A DNA stretch of 64,000 nucleotides from Paulownia fortunei (lineage: Eukaryota; Streptophyta; Magnoliopsida; Lamiales; Paulowniaceae), in assembly GCA_019321725.1 (NCBI GenBank), contig CM033106.1, positions 31,484,118 through 31,548,117 on the forward strand, in the 5' to 3' direction. The position numbers and the translations under genes are program-made. The notes under the pieces were generated by a model. That model made no database searches and was not told where the DNA came from. It saw nothing but the letters and a program-made list of their open reading frames with translations. Below are positions 12,068 through 26,252 of the stretch, piece by piece. Positions within the stretch are counted from its first letter, which is position 1. Every line of letters starts with the position of its first letter.

Positions 12068-15000
12068 ATGGAGAACTGGGGAGGCTGGGCCACCTGTTTG
12101 TGACGGTGTTTCTGGCAAACTTCTCCGAGTTAATGGTGAGTCCGGCCATTCCCGACGTCACATTGGCGGCGGTGTGTCCCGGCAAAGATGAATGCTCTGC
12201 CGCCATTTACCTCACAGGCTTCCAACAGGCGGTATGCAAATAGATATGCCTTCTGTATATCTTGTTTAATGCTTAGCCTTTTAAGCTATTTGTTTTTACT
12301 TCCTTTATTACTACTATATGGAGTACTTACTGTTGCAAGCAAGTGTTGAGTTCCAACTTCCAACAAGGGAAAGGTCTCCATATGTCTATCAAATTCATTT
12401 ATGGCAGTTATTTAAAATGGTGCTCAAAATGGGTCTTTTAAGCTTGATTTGCTAGTATAATTAACTATGCTTGAACATATTTTGGCTGATGTCCATCAAT
12501 TCAATTAACTTCAGCTTGACCCTATGAAGAAGTGATCACATCAGTTCTATAGGTTTTGAGATTGTCTTTCCTGAATTTTACTGGCCTTTTAACAATAGAA
12601 AAGACCGTCAATTCAATTTCAAGATTGAGTGCCCCAATCTCTGTTATGAATTGTGCAGGCATAATCCCCTCTTTCCTAATATTTTTTTTTAGGTTACCTA
12701 TTACGTTTCGAATTAAAAAAAAGAAAAAAAAAGGATTTTGCACCTCTTTATCTTTTCAAGTCTCATCTAGAACACTGTTAGTCAGTGGGAGTGTAATGGT
12801 GATCCTTCCCTGACCTCACGGTTTATTGTACAAAATAATTAGTTTCTTGGGAACAAAGTATTTCTTTTTGCAAAATGCAAACTAATATCAATGCCATTTG
12901 ATCCCTCATAAATATTTTGTTAGTTTTTCTTCCATATACTTGCTCTTCTATTTTAAGGGATTTTGCTCATGAATACAAGCTTTAAACCTGCTGCATAAAT
13001 GAAACAAACTCAAATGAGCTCCCTAGCTTGGTTGAGATTGATGTAATTATGAGTCTTACTTCTTTTATGATCTTTTCCTCTTTATCATAATTGTTATAAT
13101 AAAATGACATCTAGGGCAAGTCCATGAGTTGCATTGCTTAGATTAAATCCCCTTTGTTTCTTTTTATCAATGAGAATCAAAATTATATTGTCGTTTATTT
13201 TTGGATGAGGATATTGAGTTCAAGTGAACAGAAGGATAGAAGCCTAACGCTCGAATAGTGATCTAGGAGTGTTCTCATATCATTTTTATTAAATGCAGAT
13301 TGCAGGGATAGGTTCTGTGATCATGATGCCACTGATTGGAAATCTGTCTGATGCTTATGGTCGGAAAGCTTTGCTGACAATGCCATTGGTTCTTGCCATT
13401 ATTCCATCAGGTACGCGTATACAAGGTTTACTTGATTAAAGTGTCCAATTACGGGTCCCTCTATCACAAATTTATCACTCTTATCTCTTTGATGTCCCAA
13501 AATAAGGCTCTAATTCCTTGAATGGAATGTTTCTTTTCCTAAAAAATGCCCTCTCAGTTGAAGTAATAATGTGACACCACTAACTTTCAACCACTACTTT
13601 TAGAGGCAATAATGTAAATAATCACAAATTTTTTACTTTTTCATCACTTTTCTAAAAGCAAAGTTAAAATACATGTATAAAAATAGGATGGAGTGAGTAG
13701 TATTTAACTTCATTCATATCCTATATTAATTTGTTCACTCTAATTGGGTAATGTGCGTGCAGTTGTATTGGCGTGGAAGAGGACAACAAACTTCTTCTAT
13801 GCATACTACGCCATCAAGACTTTAACTGCCATGGTTACTCAAGGTGGTGTTCTGTGTCTTGCTCTTGCTTATTTGGTAATTCAAACCTCAATCCCTTATC
13901 ATTCTCTGCTTTGACATTAGTTATCCATCACATGTAATTTCCTTGTTTTTTCCATTTTGTTTGTCAACTCTTTCCCCATGGCCAAAAATAGCAGTCCAGA
14001 AGAAGGGGGTGGTGCGGGTATGACTTGTTAAATTCACTGAAATGACTTTTTGGAGCCAAAAGATGTGGGTCAAAGAACCTAGTAAAATGCATATTAATCT
14101 AATGATATATTTTTGACTTGGTGTGGTTGGAGCACATGTTTAAAGCATTAAGTCTCTTCCTGATCAGAGATGAACATGCTTGTTCACTTGGATTCCTTTT
14201 CCAGTTTTTAATTATTTATGAAATTGTCAACTTGTTAAGTGCTGGGAAAATGATAAATGCTGTAAAATGGTGTTAATTAGAAAACTTCGGAAACTAGTGT
14301 CACACCACCCTAGTAGCAGAAATACCTTCTTTTCAAGCAAACTGATGCCTATGCTATTCTCTATCCAGTGTTTCTGGAGAGTTCCTTATCTTTAAATTTG
14401 AAATTGTTACTGCATGCATCTTATTTCTTCCCTCTGTCTACAATGAAACAAATTTTTATTGCATTATTTTGGTCTATTATAAATATATTTATGCAACTTA
14501 AGGTACTATACTTTGACTCGAGTTTTGTAATACAGTGAATAGTTGATTGTCAAATTTAAACATAATGGTTAATGTTCATAGGCAGACAATGTATCAGAGG
14601 GCAAGCGTGTCTCTGCATTTGGGGTCCTGTCAGGTGTAGTGTCCGCTGCATATGTTGGCGGTACATTGGCTGCCCGCCTACTCTCCACCACTCAGATATT
14701 TCAGGTCTTTCCTTCCCAATCAGTTCATGTTCCTGTTTTCTTTTTGAAGAAATAAGTAATTTTTCTTTTAGGGTACTATTTACTTTTCAGCTAAAGCAAT
14801 CTCAACCAGTTTTATGATTTATAAGCTACTGATTAAATTCATTCAGGTAGCAGCGGCTGTATCTATTGTTGCAGCGGTCTACATGGGAGTTTTTCTAAAG
14901 GAAACAACTCGCCAAAATGATGCTTTGGAGCAGCCTATCTTGAATGTGACAGAAAGCGATGGGGACAGTTTTAAAGCATCAAAGAAGATAGACTTCATTA

Positions 15001-17445
15001 AGAAAATTCCATCTCCTCAGGATATATTTCGTTTGCTAAAGAGTAGGTAGGATTCTTTGTTGTCCTGAATTTTTGTATTTAATGATATTGTTATTTCTTC
15101 CATTCCTTCTTCTTATGTCATATGAGGATATTCTTTAAGCATAAATTAACTTGATGTAGATGGAATTTTTCTTTATCAATGTTTATTTCGATACTATATT
15201 CATGCCAAAAGAATACTAGCTGTTAAGATCTGGCTATAGTCATTGGGTCTGATTGTCAAGCTTTTAGGAGTGAAGAAAATGTATTTACGTATTTCAGAAC
15301 TTTATTGATGACTTGTAAACTTTAGGCATTGAAACCACATCTGATCATATTGATTTACTTTATGATCACCCTGCATATCCTTGTGAAGATGGTCTTTTTT
15401 TTGTGTACATTATTTTATCGTCAACCAATATCAGTCAGTATGTCCATTAAAACTGTATTTTGTCCTGAAATATGACTTTCCAGCAATTTCTTTCATAAAA
15501 CAGAAGAGTATATGTTGTCATGGTAGCACAACTTACAAATCTAATTTCACATCAGTTTCTTGGTATGACAGACACAAAGCTCTTAAGTTATCTACGTGTT
15601 AAACTATGTATTTTGATCATGCTTACAGACGTATTGATATTTTTTATTTTGTTCTTCTTGAACTCCAAGACAGTAATTCCCATTTTTAATCCTCTTGTTG
15701 CAGCATTACATTTTCATTAGCAGCATTTGTTGCTTTCTTCAATAGCCTTGCAGAGGCTGGACTTCAAGCTTGCTTACTGGTGTCCTCTCTTTCTTTATAC
15801 ATGTGATTTGTGTATGTTTAGCAAACAAGTATGTCATGTGCAGCAAAGAATTTGTTCATAGTGGTGATACATTTACCTTCTGCAGTATTTCTTAAAGGCG
15901 CGCTTCCACTTCAAGAAAGACCAGTTTGCAGATGTGCTGCTCATTGCCTATATTGGAGCAACTATATCGAATGTATCTTCTAATGGCTTATTGCTAATAC
16001 ATATTTCTATTACAGTCTACAGATTCATTTATTCATTTCCTTTGTTCCGGCCTTTACTTGATGTTAAGGTTTGACAATTTTTACCTACTAAACTTAACAA
16101 CTTTGCAGATGCTCTTCATGCCTACATTGGGTCCTCTTATTGGAGAGGAGACATTGTTATCTTTAGGACTCTTTGCTGGATTCTTAAATGTATGTGCCTT
16201 GCATCAGTTTGAACTTTCTTTTGTTTATTTCCACTCTTGTAGGAAGATGGTGATCTATTGGTTACACTATTAAGTATTGGTTATCTGGTTTGGTGCAGAT
16301 GTTTTTTGACAGCATAGCATGGGCCGCATGGGTATGATATTCCTGAATCTTTTGTGCTGTCATTATGATATCCTGTTCACCTACAAGCTCTACTACTAAA
16401 TGAAGGCTTGTTTAGCTATGTGCTTGGGTATCCTAAATTTGGTTGCATAATCAGTGACTGTATAAAGTTAGCCTCCTGCACTTGAAACTCACTAACATTG
16501 GTGTAGTGCAAGAAGTCGATTCTCCCCAAAATTTTAATGCACATATTACATGAATACTATTTTACTGCTCTTCATTCAATCTGTAGGTACCATATGCTTC
16601 TGCTTCTATGGGTGTTTTTCTTTTTCTGTCAAGCCCAAATGTGAGTTAAAAACAGTCAATATTAGCTTATGTTCTTCTAGGCTATTAGGTTACAATGTTG
16701 CTGACATGTTGGTTGCTTCTGGAATACACAGTTAAGAAGCATTATATCAAAACAAGTTGGGCCAAATGAACAGGTAATTTCTTTATTACATGTCTGTGGG
16801 CTAGACAGATCAAAGTTGAAATTATAGGTAGATGATAATTGTTGCGAAATGCTGCTCAAAGTTGTACAATTGTATGTTACCTAGCTAAAAGTTGTATTAT
16901 TCACTGGAATGATATCTTTTTGACAAATACTCATTTTTACCATATATTAACATTAATATATAGTTCTTTTTCTTGTCATTTATTAGGGACTTGCACAAGG
17001 ATGCATTTTGGGTATAACAGCATTTGCAAATGTCATCTCTCCATTGATTTATAGTCCTCTTTCAGGTGTTAAAAAATTTCATTCTCATGCATAGGAAAAG
17101 TTGCAAACTGTATTATAGACGTATATGACTCAAACCTTGTGCTTCTTCCAGCTTTATTTTTGTCTGAGAAGGCTCCATTTCATTTCCAAGGTTTCAGTAT
17201 CCTATGCGTCGGACTTGCTTGGGTAAGAAACATCTCTTACTCAATGGCCTCTAATATGTTCAATACGCATAACCCAACATATGCTGAGATTTCAATATCC
17301 TTCCCAATTTGCTGATGTCAACAATACTGCACCAGGCTAATCAGTGATCACACATAATTTTGTGCAGCTGGCAGGATTCTTTCTGAGTATAATGATTCCC
17401 CTATTGTCAAGAAACAAATCCAGCAATGCCCGCACAGAGGCCTAA
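12068..17445 (+). CDS. MFS-A, TetA/HIAT1-like facilitator transporter; exon 1 frameshifted
   Basis: Fourteen exons with GT-AG borders: 12068-12231, 13299-13410, 13763-13875, 14582-14704, 14847-15046, 15704-15779, 15886-15972, 16109-16189, 16299-16331, 16587-16640, 16732-16773, 16987-17065, 17152-17222, 17368-17445. The product belongs to the plant family related to bacterial tetracycline antiporters and animal HIAT1 (Arabidopsis At2g16970/80/90 from memory). Motif A, GNLSDAYGRK, sits between helices 2 and 3, and exon 5 encodes a hydrophilic central loop. The substrate is unknown. Exon 1 has 164 bases where the three paralogues have 165; a G is missing near 12078-12081, so reading from the ATG stops at 12101 after 11 codons, while the homologous frame continues without an in-frame ATG until 12133. 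All other exons are intact; with the missing base counted the length would be 437 aa. Assembly error or real lesion cannot be separated here. Confidence 0.88.
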
Positions 17446-20400
17446 ATCCATTTGGTATGAGATAGATGGGTTGAGTAGCCATATATTCATACAGAGCCCC
17501 TTCATGTAGAGCACAAAATTCAAAAGATGACTCTGGAGTGGCTCGAAATACTTCCAATCCGAATAGGGACCGACGTTTTTAGATATCTCAGAAAACTTTG
17601 CACCAAATAAATTGTATGTGTCGCAGAGGCTGCCTCCACATATCTACTGCATATGTCTCTACAGGTTGTCCTGCTGTAACTTGGATAAACTAGGAGAAAC
17701 TTAGCCCCATTTGCATGTCTGAATTTAAAACGTTTAGCTCAGTTATAGTATTACACTCAGTTGTTCCGTGCCCTTTCCATGAAAAACGGGCCTAAAATTG
17801 TAACCAGCTTTAATGAATTGATACCTTTTCAGTACTTGAAATATTTATCCATTTAAAATGCCCGTCTTAGTTGAAAATTTCTGCTGATACCCAAAGGCGC
17901 CAAAAATGGGCCCACGTGGCAACTGCTAGATATTTGTAATGAAATAGTTGAGATGAACAAGTGGTAGAACAGTGTGTAGAATTCAAAGGGGTCCCCAACT
18001 TTACAGGTTAGCAGGTCAATATCACTGTTTTCTTGACTCAACTAAATAATAGTATGTGTACTGCTTTATCTTTGAATTTGTCAATATTCCTTGCACTCAT
18101 AATTTTGATTACATAATTTAATTTTTAAAGATATGCTCTTTTATTATTGTAAATAGGGGCTTAGACTTTAAATTTAGTGTCTTTGATATGATCTTTTTTG
18201 GCTTTTACCAAATTTTGAGTGAAAAAAAAAAAAGAAAAAAGAAAAAGATAACGTAAAAAATTAAATCCCATCGCACTTTACTTTTGGACGAATAAGTATC
18301 AATATTAAATATTAAATGAAACTTATGTATAATCAATAAATATTTTTTATAACTATATTTGGATAAATATCTTTAGCGTCTCTCTTCAAAACTCAAAAGG
18401 ATGATAAATTTATTTATTTATTTTAGTAAAATTGAGGTCGCAAAACTAGCCTAAATAAAAAGATTATTTATTTATTTTTATTTTTTAAAGGGAATTACCT
18501 AAACAGAGAGATAAGGAAACAAGAAATTAAAAAAAGATTTGAGTTGTCTAATGTCTATTTGTTTAACTATATAATGAATTTAGCACAACAATAACTAGCA
18601 GGCATGCACTGACCTCGACGACTCAGTCCAAACTCCAAAGTAATTAGCATTAAACTGTGACATTAGCTACAATATTAATTAATTGGAAATAATCCGTCGT
18701 ACCAAGAAAACTTCCACGGTTCAACTAATTTTTAGAAAAGAACAGAAAAATCAACTTAAAATTGATTTTTTTTTTCCTGAAAATGTCTCTGTCTTTAAAT
18801 ATTGAGACAAAGACACACTTCAATTATTTATATCTCCTGTCAATAAATCGTAGAAGTGAACTATCCACGAATCTAATCATTAATTGCTTATGAAATAAGT
18901 GGTTTAACAAAAGAAATATGTTTAATATGTTATTAATTATTGTAATTACACATTAACTAGATGAGGTCATTCTCAAATGTTGACTAATAACATATTCTTC
19001 TGGCTGTGTATCAACCCTAAAGATTCTTGCTTCCGTGCACCCAACAACTCTCTTATTTAGTTTTACGGGAAAAAATAAATGGTAATTACGTTTAAACTTA
19101 TTTTGTCACTTTTAAGTTCTTTTACATGTGCATAATTAAAATGTGCACGTATCATGTTTTACTATAGTTTCTAAGCACGATGGAAAGTGGCCAAAACGTA
19201 AACATACACTTAAGAGAAAGGAAAAGTTGAATATTTTTATTTTGTGGATACCAAAAAAGGGCAACTTGTAGTCTTTAGGTCTAATTTCTCAAGAATGATG
19301 GAAATTTTTATAGAGATCAAGTTTGAAATGAGTTTAACCATATTCTACTAATAACATACCAACGTGAATGTAATTTGTGTGATTAATTAATTTTTTACAG
19401 TCGAAATCAATTATATGATAATTAATTGTCTTTTAAAAAAAGATTGATAGTGATTAAACTTGATTTGAGTAGTATTCTTTAAAAAGGAATCAATGATATC
19501 CCATATTGTCAATCATCCTAGTTTAATAAGAAGGGTTGGTGGTTCAAGTCTTTTAAAACCAAGAAAAGGGAATATTAGAGAAATATTAATAAAGAAAAGG
19601 ATATAAAATTATATCATTTTCTTAACTGAAATTTGAAGGCATTATCTAGCCACATTTTATCCAAATTCTATAGACAAAGGATAAAAATTAACTAAAAATA
19701 AATTGATACGTGGAATAAAATGTTTTTATTGGTGGAATGGTGATTAGTTAGGCAATTAGTCATTGTTATTTAATTTGGTGAACCACAGCTGTATTATATT
19801 AAGCTTCATTGAATACTGTTGTTGTCCTTCTCTTTAGAGCAGAAGAATGAATATAAATAAAAATAAAAAATGAAAAATGAAATGACCGACGAAGAAAGTC
19901 CACCTTTTCTTGGGCTTTCTTTTAGTGGGCCGGTCTTAGTCAAACCAAACAATAATGACGTGTGAATTGGATAATACGCGGCAAAGAATTTGTCCCCCAA
20001 CTCAGTATTGTCAGACCAAAATTTGTTAATTCAAATTAAGCATGAAAATTTTGAGTATCATCTTTATTTTGTAAAATATTTGTTTTCTTATTAAATGGAA
20101 GGGTCCATTGGGGAAACTTAAGAGTTGATTTAGTCCAACTCCAAATTGAAATAGTAAGTTGATCTTGTTGAGAATTTTTATTCGTATTATGTTTTATTTA
20201 TAAATAAAAATGGACATCGGAGAATATGTCGAAATATGAAAATGGATTTGAATAAAGAACACTGATAATCAGAAAAAGAGTTGGAAAAACTTAAAACACT
20301 AATTTCTGAAAACATAATACAGAATGTTGCCCACACCGAGCCCTAGAAAAATCGTTTTTCCTTTTCTTTTCTCTAAATTGCATTTTAAAATATGACATTA

Positions 20401-21762
20401 ACTCTCTTGATTTTGGAGACAAAAACGCGTTGTAATACAAATATCCATTTTATAATTAGTTTTGACAAACGTTGTTGTCCTTTATAATCAACATTTACTA
20501 GGCGAGCGGTTGTACGAGCATCATCATGAGAGACAACTAGCTTTTCTTCATGAGACGAAGTAAAAGTAGTACTAAGTCACCATCTACTTGTTTTAGTTGG
20601 CTAATTCTTGTCAAATCGCTTCTACCTAATTGGATACATTCTTTATTTTGTAATGTTTGTCAAGCAATATGTTGATGTGCTTTTTTACCAGAAAGAGTTT
20701 ATTCTACTTAGAAACCTAATTTTATCATAGAATTTTCACTCACCATCCCATTGGTTAATAACTCATTATTCTTGGCATGATTTATTTGATCTTTGACAAA
20801 AACCAACGGTAGAGGAGATGAATCTTACCTTTTTTGGACTATTGTAATCCGATCTTGGATTTCTTTAAAATTATTATCCTCATTTAAAATAATTATAAAA
20901 TATTATTGACTCTACAATCACGAAGTTGATTGTGTAAATGTACAAAAGAAATTTTTATATAAGATATCAAATTAAATAAGAACAATAACAATGAAATCAA
21001 TTAGAGCAGTAATAAGTTCCCCACCAACTACAGGTGGCTACGTTCAAAAGAAGAGTTCAAGTTACACTTGGTAACTTTTATTATATTTTGATGTATTATA
21101 ATATAAGATTGTATTCAGTTAAAAAAACATTAATGGACATGCCACTAATTTACACCTAGAACACTCTAATAACCAACGACTCTCTGAACTTTTTATAAAT
21201 AAACAAAACATCCTGGAACTCATGGGAAACATTAAAACCAAAGGTATATACTACATTAGTGTCTCCCCTAGCTCTTGCTATCATTGTTGAAACTTGAAAG
21301 CAAACCTCACATATCGCCTAAAATAAAATCTCACTTGTTTTACATACGCACCAACAACAACTTGACATTAAAATTAAAGAAAATAGGCCCCAACACAAAT
21401 TCGCAGAAAGCCAACAATTTCAGCTCACCAACCCTAGAAATAATACCAAAATCTTCTTTATACGACCAAACACAGTATGAAGGTCAACCATCATAACTAG
21501 TTATCATTATAATAATAATAAAGACTTGGCCTTTTCTTTCAATAGTTTTTTTTTTTTTTTTTTTAAATTTACCAGTAGCTACTATGTTACGTGTGAAGGG
21601 AAATGTGAAGGAATCAACATTTGGTACGTACATACACTATATATAACACCCCTTCATTCTTCTGAACTCTTCATTGATATCCACTACTTTTATTTGGTAC
21701 TATATTTTACTAAAGGCAAAAGGGGGTTGTGTGTGAGAGAGAAGTTAAAGAGAGAATTAAAC
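17446..21762. other. 4.3 kb spacer between MFS-A and MFS-B
   Basis: AT-rich sequence without a supported gene. Open frames at 17.85-18.04, 19.81-20.00 and 21.28-21.50 kb are short and have no recognisable domain. Poly-A/poly-T runs occur near 18225, 18770 and 21547. The first few hundred bases are probably the 3' untranslated region of MFS-A, and the last about 150 the promoter and leader of MFS-B. Confidence 0.55.
21638..21646 (+). promoter_or_regulatory. candidate TATA box of MFS-B
   Basis: TATATATAA about 117 bases upstream of the MFS-B ATG, followed by a pyrimidine-rich stretch that could hold the transcription start. Position and match are good; there is no experimental support. Confidence 0.5.
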
Positions 21763-22266
21763 ATGGAAAACTGGAAGAATTTGATGCACCTTTTTGTGAC
21801 GGTGTTTCTGTCTTATTTCGCGGCGTTGGTGGTGAATCCGACGATTGCCGACGTGACCATGGAGGCCGTCTGCCCCGGAAAAGATGAATGCTCGCTCGCC
21901 ATTTATCTTACAGGCTTCCAGCAGGCGGTATGTGTGTGTGTGTTTTCTGTGTGTGTTTGTGTGTGTATACGTTTTAACAGATAGAAAGATGAAGAAAGAT
22001 ATACAGCACATTTATACTTCCTTAGAAATTTATGATAAACAGCAACACCACCAACCACCACCAGAGCCACCAATTTTCGCTGCCGGTGCTGGTGGCGGTG
22101 CATGCACTTAAGAACATGTAAACTCATACTCCATTTGCAATCATAGGCTCGGTTTGTTCTTGATTGCTGGAAACACGAGTTTTGTTTACTCAATAAAACA
22201 TTTGAAAGAATTTCTTTGGAAAAAAGAAAAAAAACCCTTAGTTTTCAAGAAGTTAGTTTTCTTGTG

Positions 22267-22297
<31 letters not shown>

Positions 22298-25200
22298 TCT
22301 TATTCTATTGAAATATTTGAAAACAGTTTTTTCCTAACATTAGAGTATGCAGAATCAAAACTTTTTTATTTTTTAAATGAAATAAATCCTACAGCTAAAT
22401 ATCCATTTCTTTTTCTCTTGTTATACCTGTTATCTATCAATAACCATACATGTAAGGTAAATTTTTTAAGAGTTATGTCATATGTAAGTGAACGAGCTCG
22501 TACAAGACAAATTTTACTTGTTCGAAGTTACTTTAAAATTAGTTTAGATTGGATTCGTTCATTTGCTGAGTCAGTGTTTGTACGGGAAAAATCCAATTTT
22601 GCGTGACATTCATAAATGCTTATTTAAATGTATATTTAAGATAATATTTTATATATTTAATATAATTTATAAAGTGAAATAAAAAAATATCAACTTAAAA
22701 TATAGAACAGAAACTGATAATTTTTGCCCAAAAAAGAAAAAAAAAAAAAAGGAAAAACTGAACATGGATAAAGGGCAAAAGTATATAGGTTTATGATTGG
22801 TGGGTGCCTTAGTCTCAAACACGTCTGACGGAGTCAACTTCCAACTACTCAGCCGACTTGTGTTAAGCATGTCAAAATGCAAATAATTCTACCTTAATAA
22901 ATTAGTAATTTTAACTTTATAAAATTGCTTAAAGTCATAAAAGTGCTTACAAGTGGATTATCTTTAAGTACAACTTTTTCATTCTTTAGTTTCATACTTA
23001 GCCTAATTGTATGTGGAAGTTGTTGAGCTTGAATTGAGAATATAGGCTCCAAGTTAGGTGGTGTAGAATTTGAATTTGATGATGTCAATTGGATATGTAT
23101 GTTCAACCTACTTTTAGCTCAACTTATATTACTATATATTATGATGACAAAGACTAATTAAATTATTTAGGTTAAGATATTAGGTGGCATCTCAACTATT
23201 TATTTTGCTTTGTTATGTTTACCATGTTTATCTTGAAAAGATTCTATTTTAATATTCAATTGTACATAGTTAATGCACATTCATATAAATATTCACCAAC
23301 TTGCATAACTTTCGTATTTTAATAAATAAAAAATTTATAATTTTTTCTATTGGGAATAATGTTTCTAACTAGTCTTGTCTTACTTTACCAAATGATTATG
23401 ATTAATCATTGTACTCAACTTAATTAATTAATGATATTGTTATATCTTATTTGAAGACTGCTATACTAATACAATTAACCGCTTCATTAATAAGATCGCG
23501 CAAAAGTCCAACAACACTCTTTTTTTTTTCTGTTGCTCCAACATAAATACCTGTCGTGTAAAATTTGATCAAATTCAGACAACATAATTATGTTTGTGTA
23601 ATTAATGTTATGTGTACTTGGATGCAGATTGCAGGATTAGGGTCTGTGGTTATGATGCCACTGATTGGTAATCTGTCTGATAACTATGGTCGAAAAGTTT
23701 TGCTCACAATCCCCATGACCCTCGCCATCATTCCACTAGGTACGTAATTAAGTGATTGTTGCTATTAATTTCGATAATGAAATGTTTAGACATGTCACAA
23801 TTTTGTTATAGCCTAAGTGTACATTAGATACACAGCAAGCTCATTTATTATGTTGTGGTTGTAGTAATAATGGCTGTCAAGAGGACGACGGAGTTCTTTT
23901 ATGCGTACTATGTTTTGAAGACTATAACGGCCATGGTTACCGAAGGCGGTGTCATATGCCTCTCCTTGAGTTATTTGGTAAACTGGACTTTCATCCCTTA
24001 TATTTCTAACATTTCTTCCTATGCATAATTTTAGGAGTTGCATTTTATACTTTAATTCCTGTATTTTAAGGGAAATTAAACAGTTGATGATTGAATGCTG
24101 TCAAATGTTGTGTGAAATGATCTCTTGAGCTGAAAATGTGTGTCTGAGAATACTTTAGAGTGAATTATATATATAAGTGTGGGGGCAATGGGGCGCTATT
24201 CTTTCTTAGCATTTAAACATGTTCTTATTTGTAGGCTGACAATGTATCAGAGGGAAAGCGTGTCTCTGCATTTGGACTCTTGTCTGGTGTGGTGTCTGCC
24301 GCAACTGTTTGTGGTACATTAGCAGCTCGCTTGCTTCCTACAGCTCGGATATTTCAGGTCTTTCTTCTCTCACTTTAATCAAGTTTTGTCAGAGATGAAT
24401 CCTATTGGGTTTTAATGCTAACAAGATGGATATTTTGTTCATTCAGGTGGCAGCAGTTGTAGCTGTTGTTGCAGCAGTTTACATGAGGATCTTTCTAAAG
24501 GACATGACTCGCCCCGTCAATGCTCTGGAGCAGCCAATCTTGAAACCGGTGAGTGAAACCACTGAAGTTGGGAATGAGACATTGAAGAACACGAACTTGA
24601 TCAAGAAAATTCCATTGCCAAAGGATATAATTCGCTTGCTCAACAGCAGGTAGGATATATCGATTTTTCTCATGCCTTTTGTAGTACAAATTGAATTATA
24701 AGGACAATTTTTCAAACTTTTGTCGTATGTGAGTGATGAAACATGCTAACCTATGACCCTCTTGTTTGCAGCGTTACTGTATCACTAGCATCATTTATTG
24801 CCTTTTTCAACAGCCTTGCTGAGGCAGGAATTCAAGCTTTCTTAATGGTACTCTCTTTCTCTCTGTTTGTTTGATTTGTGTTTATAATCTGCTGAAAAGA
24901 TTCCTTTTAATGTTGGTACTTTTCTTTACTGCAGTATTACTTGAAGGCGCGCTTCCACTTCCAGAAAGACCAATTTGCTGATATATGGCTTATTACCTAC
25001 ATTGCAGCAACCATATCAAATGTATGCTCGAATGGCTTACTGTTGATATGTTTCCCTATAGTTATCTTAGTTTCCTCATTACATTTTGTTGTAGTCCTTC
25101 GAGTTTCACTTATTGACGAATGTAAGTTTATCAAACTGTGCAGATGGTCTTAATGCCCACTCTTGGTCCACTTCTAGGAGAGGAGACACTGCTTTGCATG

Positions 25201-26252
25201 GGACTTTTTGCAGGATTTTTGAATGTATGTGACTTGCCACTTTTTAATCATCTTTTAACAAAATAAATTTATGTATAGTTACATCATGATTTTGTTTCTG
25301 GTTTTGTGCAGATGCTACTTGACAGCATTGCCTGGGCACCTTGGGTAAGCTCTTTAATCTTTCTCAGACAATGTCAAGTTGCCACAAGCACAATTTCTTG
25401 TAATGAAGTTGCATTCTATGTAGTTACAAACCCATCATTGTTCTCATTATTTTCGCGATCTGCAGGTACCTTATGCTTCTGCTATGTTGGGCATCTTCCT
25501 TTTCCTAGCAAGTCCTAGTGTGAGTTACAGATAATATATACATTGAGCACACTCTTTGAAGCTGTTATTGCTACTCTGGTTGCCTAAATTTTGACAAAAT
25601 ATGTTTTTGAAACTTACAGATAAGATGCATTATTTCAAAACAAGTTGGACCCTATGAACAGGTAAACATAACTTTCAGTACATGGGTGCCTCAAAGTACT
25701 TCTTCCTATTTAAATTTTGTATACCAACAATATATTTACATCAATGCTCCATGTTTCCTGGAATTTATCAGGGGATTGCTCAAGGATGTATTATGGGCAT
25801 AGCCTCATTTGCCAATGTCATCTCTCCATTGATTTACAGTCCTCTTTCAGGTAACTAAAAAATGTTCGTGCACAAATATTGGAAATGTTGCAAATTGTAG
25901 GATCGAACATCTGCTGCTTGGTCGTACACAAACTTCTATCTTGAACTGAAACTTAACCATTATACATCTTGCAGCTTTGTTTTTGTCCGATGCAGCCCCA
26001 TTTAATTTCCCTGGTTTCAGTATTCTGTGCGTTGGACTTGCTTGGGTAAGAAGATTATCTTTACATGCTATTTTTTGCCTTTAACAGGCAGCTTTCAGAC
26101 TTTATTCGGATTGTTCACTGAACTATAAAGATTGCTAATCAAGAAAATGTTGTCGTGTGCAGCTTGTAGGTTTCATTCTTAGTACAATGATAAAGATTCA
26201 ACCTCTCTTGTCGAGAGACAGAGCCCGCAGTGAGCCCTGCTTGTTGGCCTAA
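21763..26252 (+). CDS. MFS-B, TetA/HIAT1-like facilitator transporter
   Basis: Intact 14-exon gene, 442 residues: 21763-21927, 23628-23739, 23865-23977, 24235-24357, 24447-24649, 24772-24847, 24935-25021, 25144-25224, 25312-25344, 25466-25519, 25620-25661, 25772-25850, 25975-26045, 26163-26252. All phases join. The N-terminus reads MENWKNLMHLFVTVF, motif A is GNLSDNYGRK, and the block YLTGFQQA ends exon 1. Exon 5 (203 bases) encodes the start of the second half plus the variable central loop; exons 6-14 encode the remaining helices. The family is predicted to move small molecules by proton-coupled antiport or uniport across a membrane, but no substrate can be read from sequence. It is the middle member of a head-to-tail A-B-C array. 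Intron 1 (1.7 kb) is the longest and contains TG microsatellites. Confidence 0.93.
21930..21966 (+). repeat. TG-rich microsatellite at the start of MFS-B intron 1
   Basis: Interrupted TG repeats begin a few bases after the exon 1 splice donor. A second TG run followed by 18 T lies at 22264-22298 in the same intron. Confidence 0.8.
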
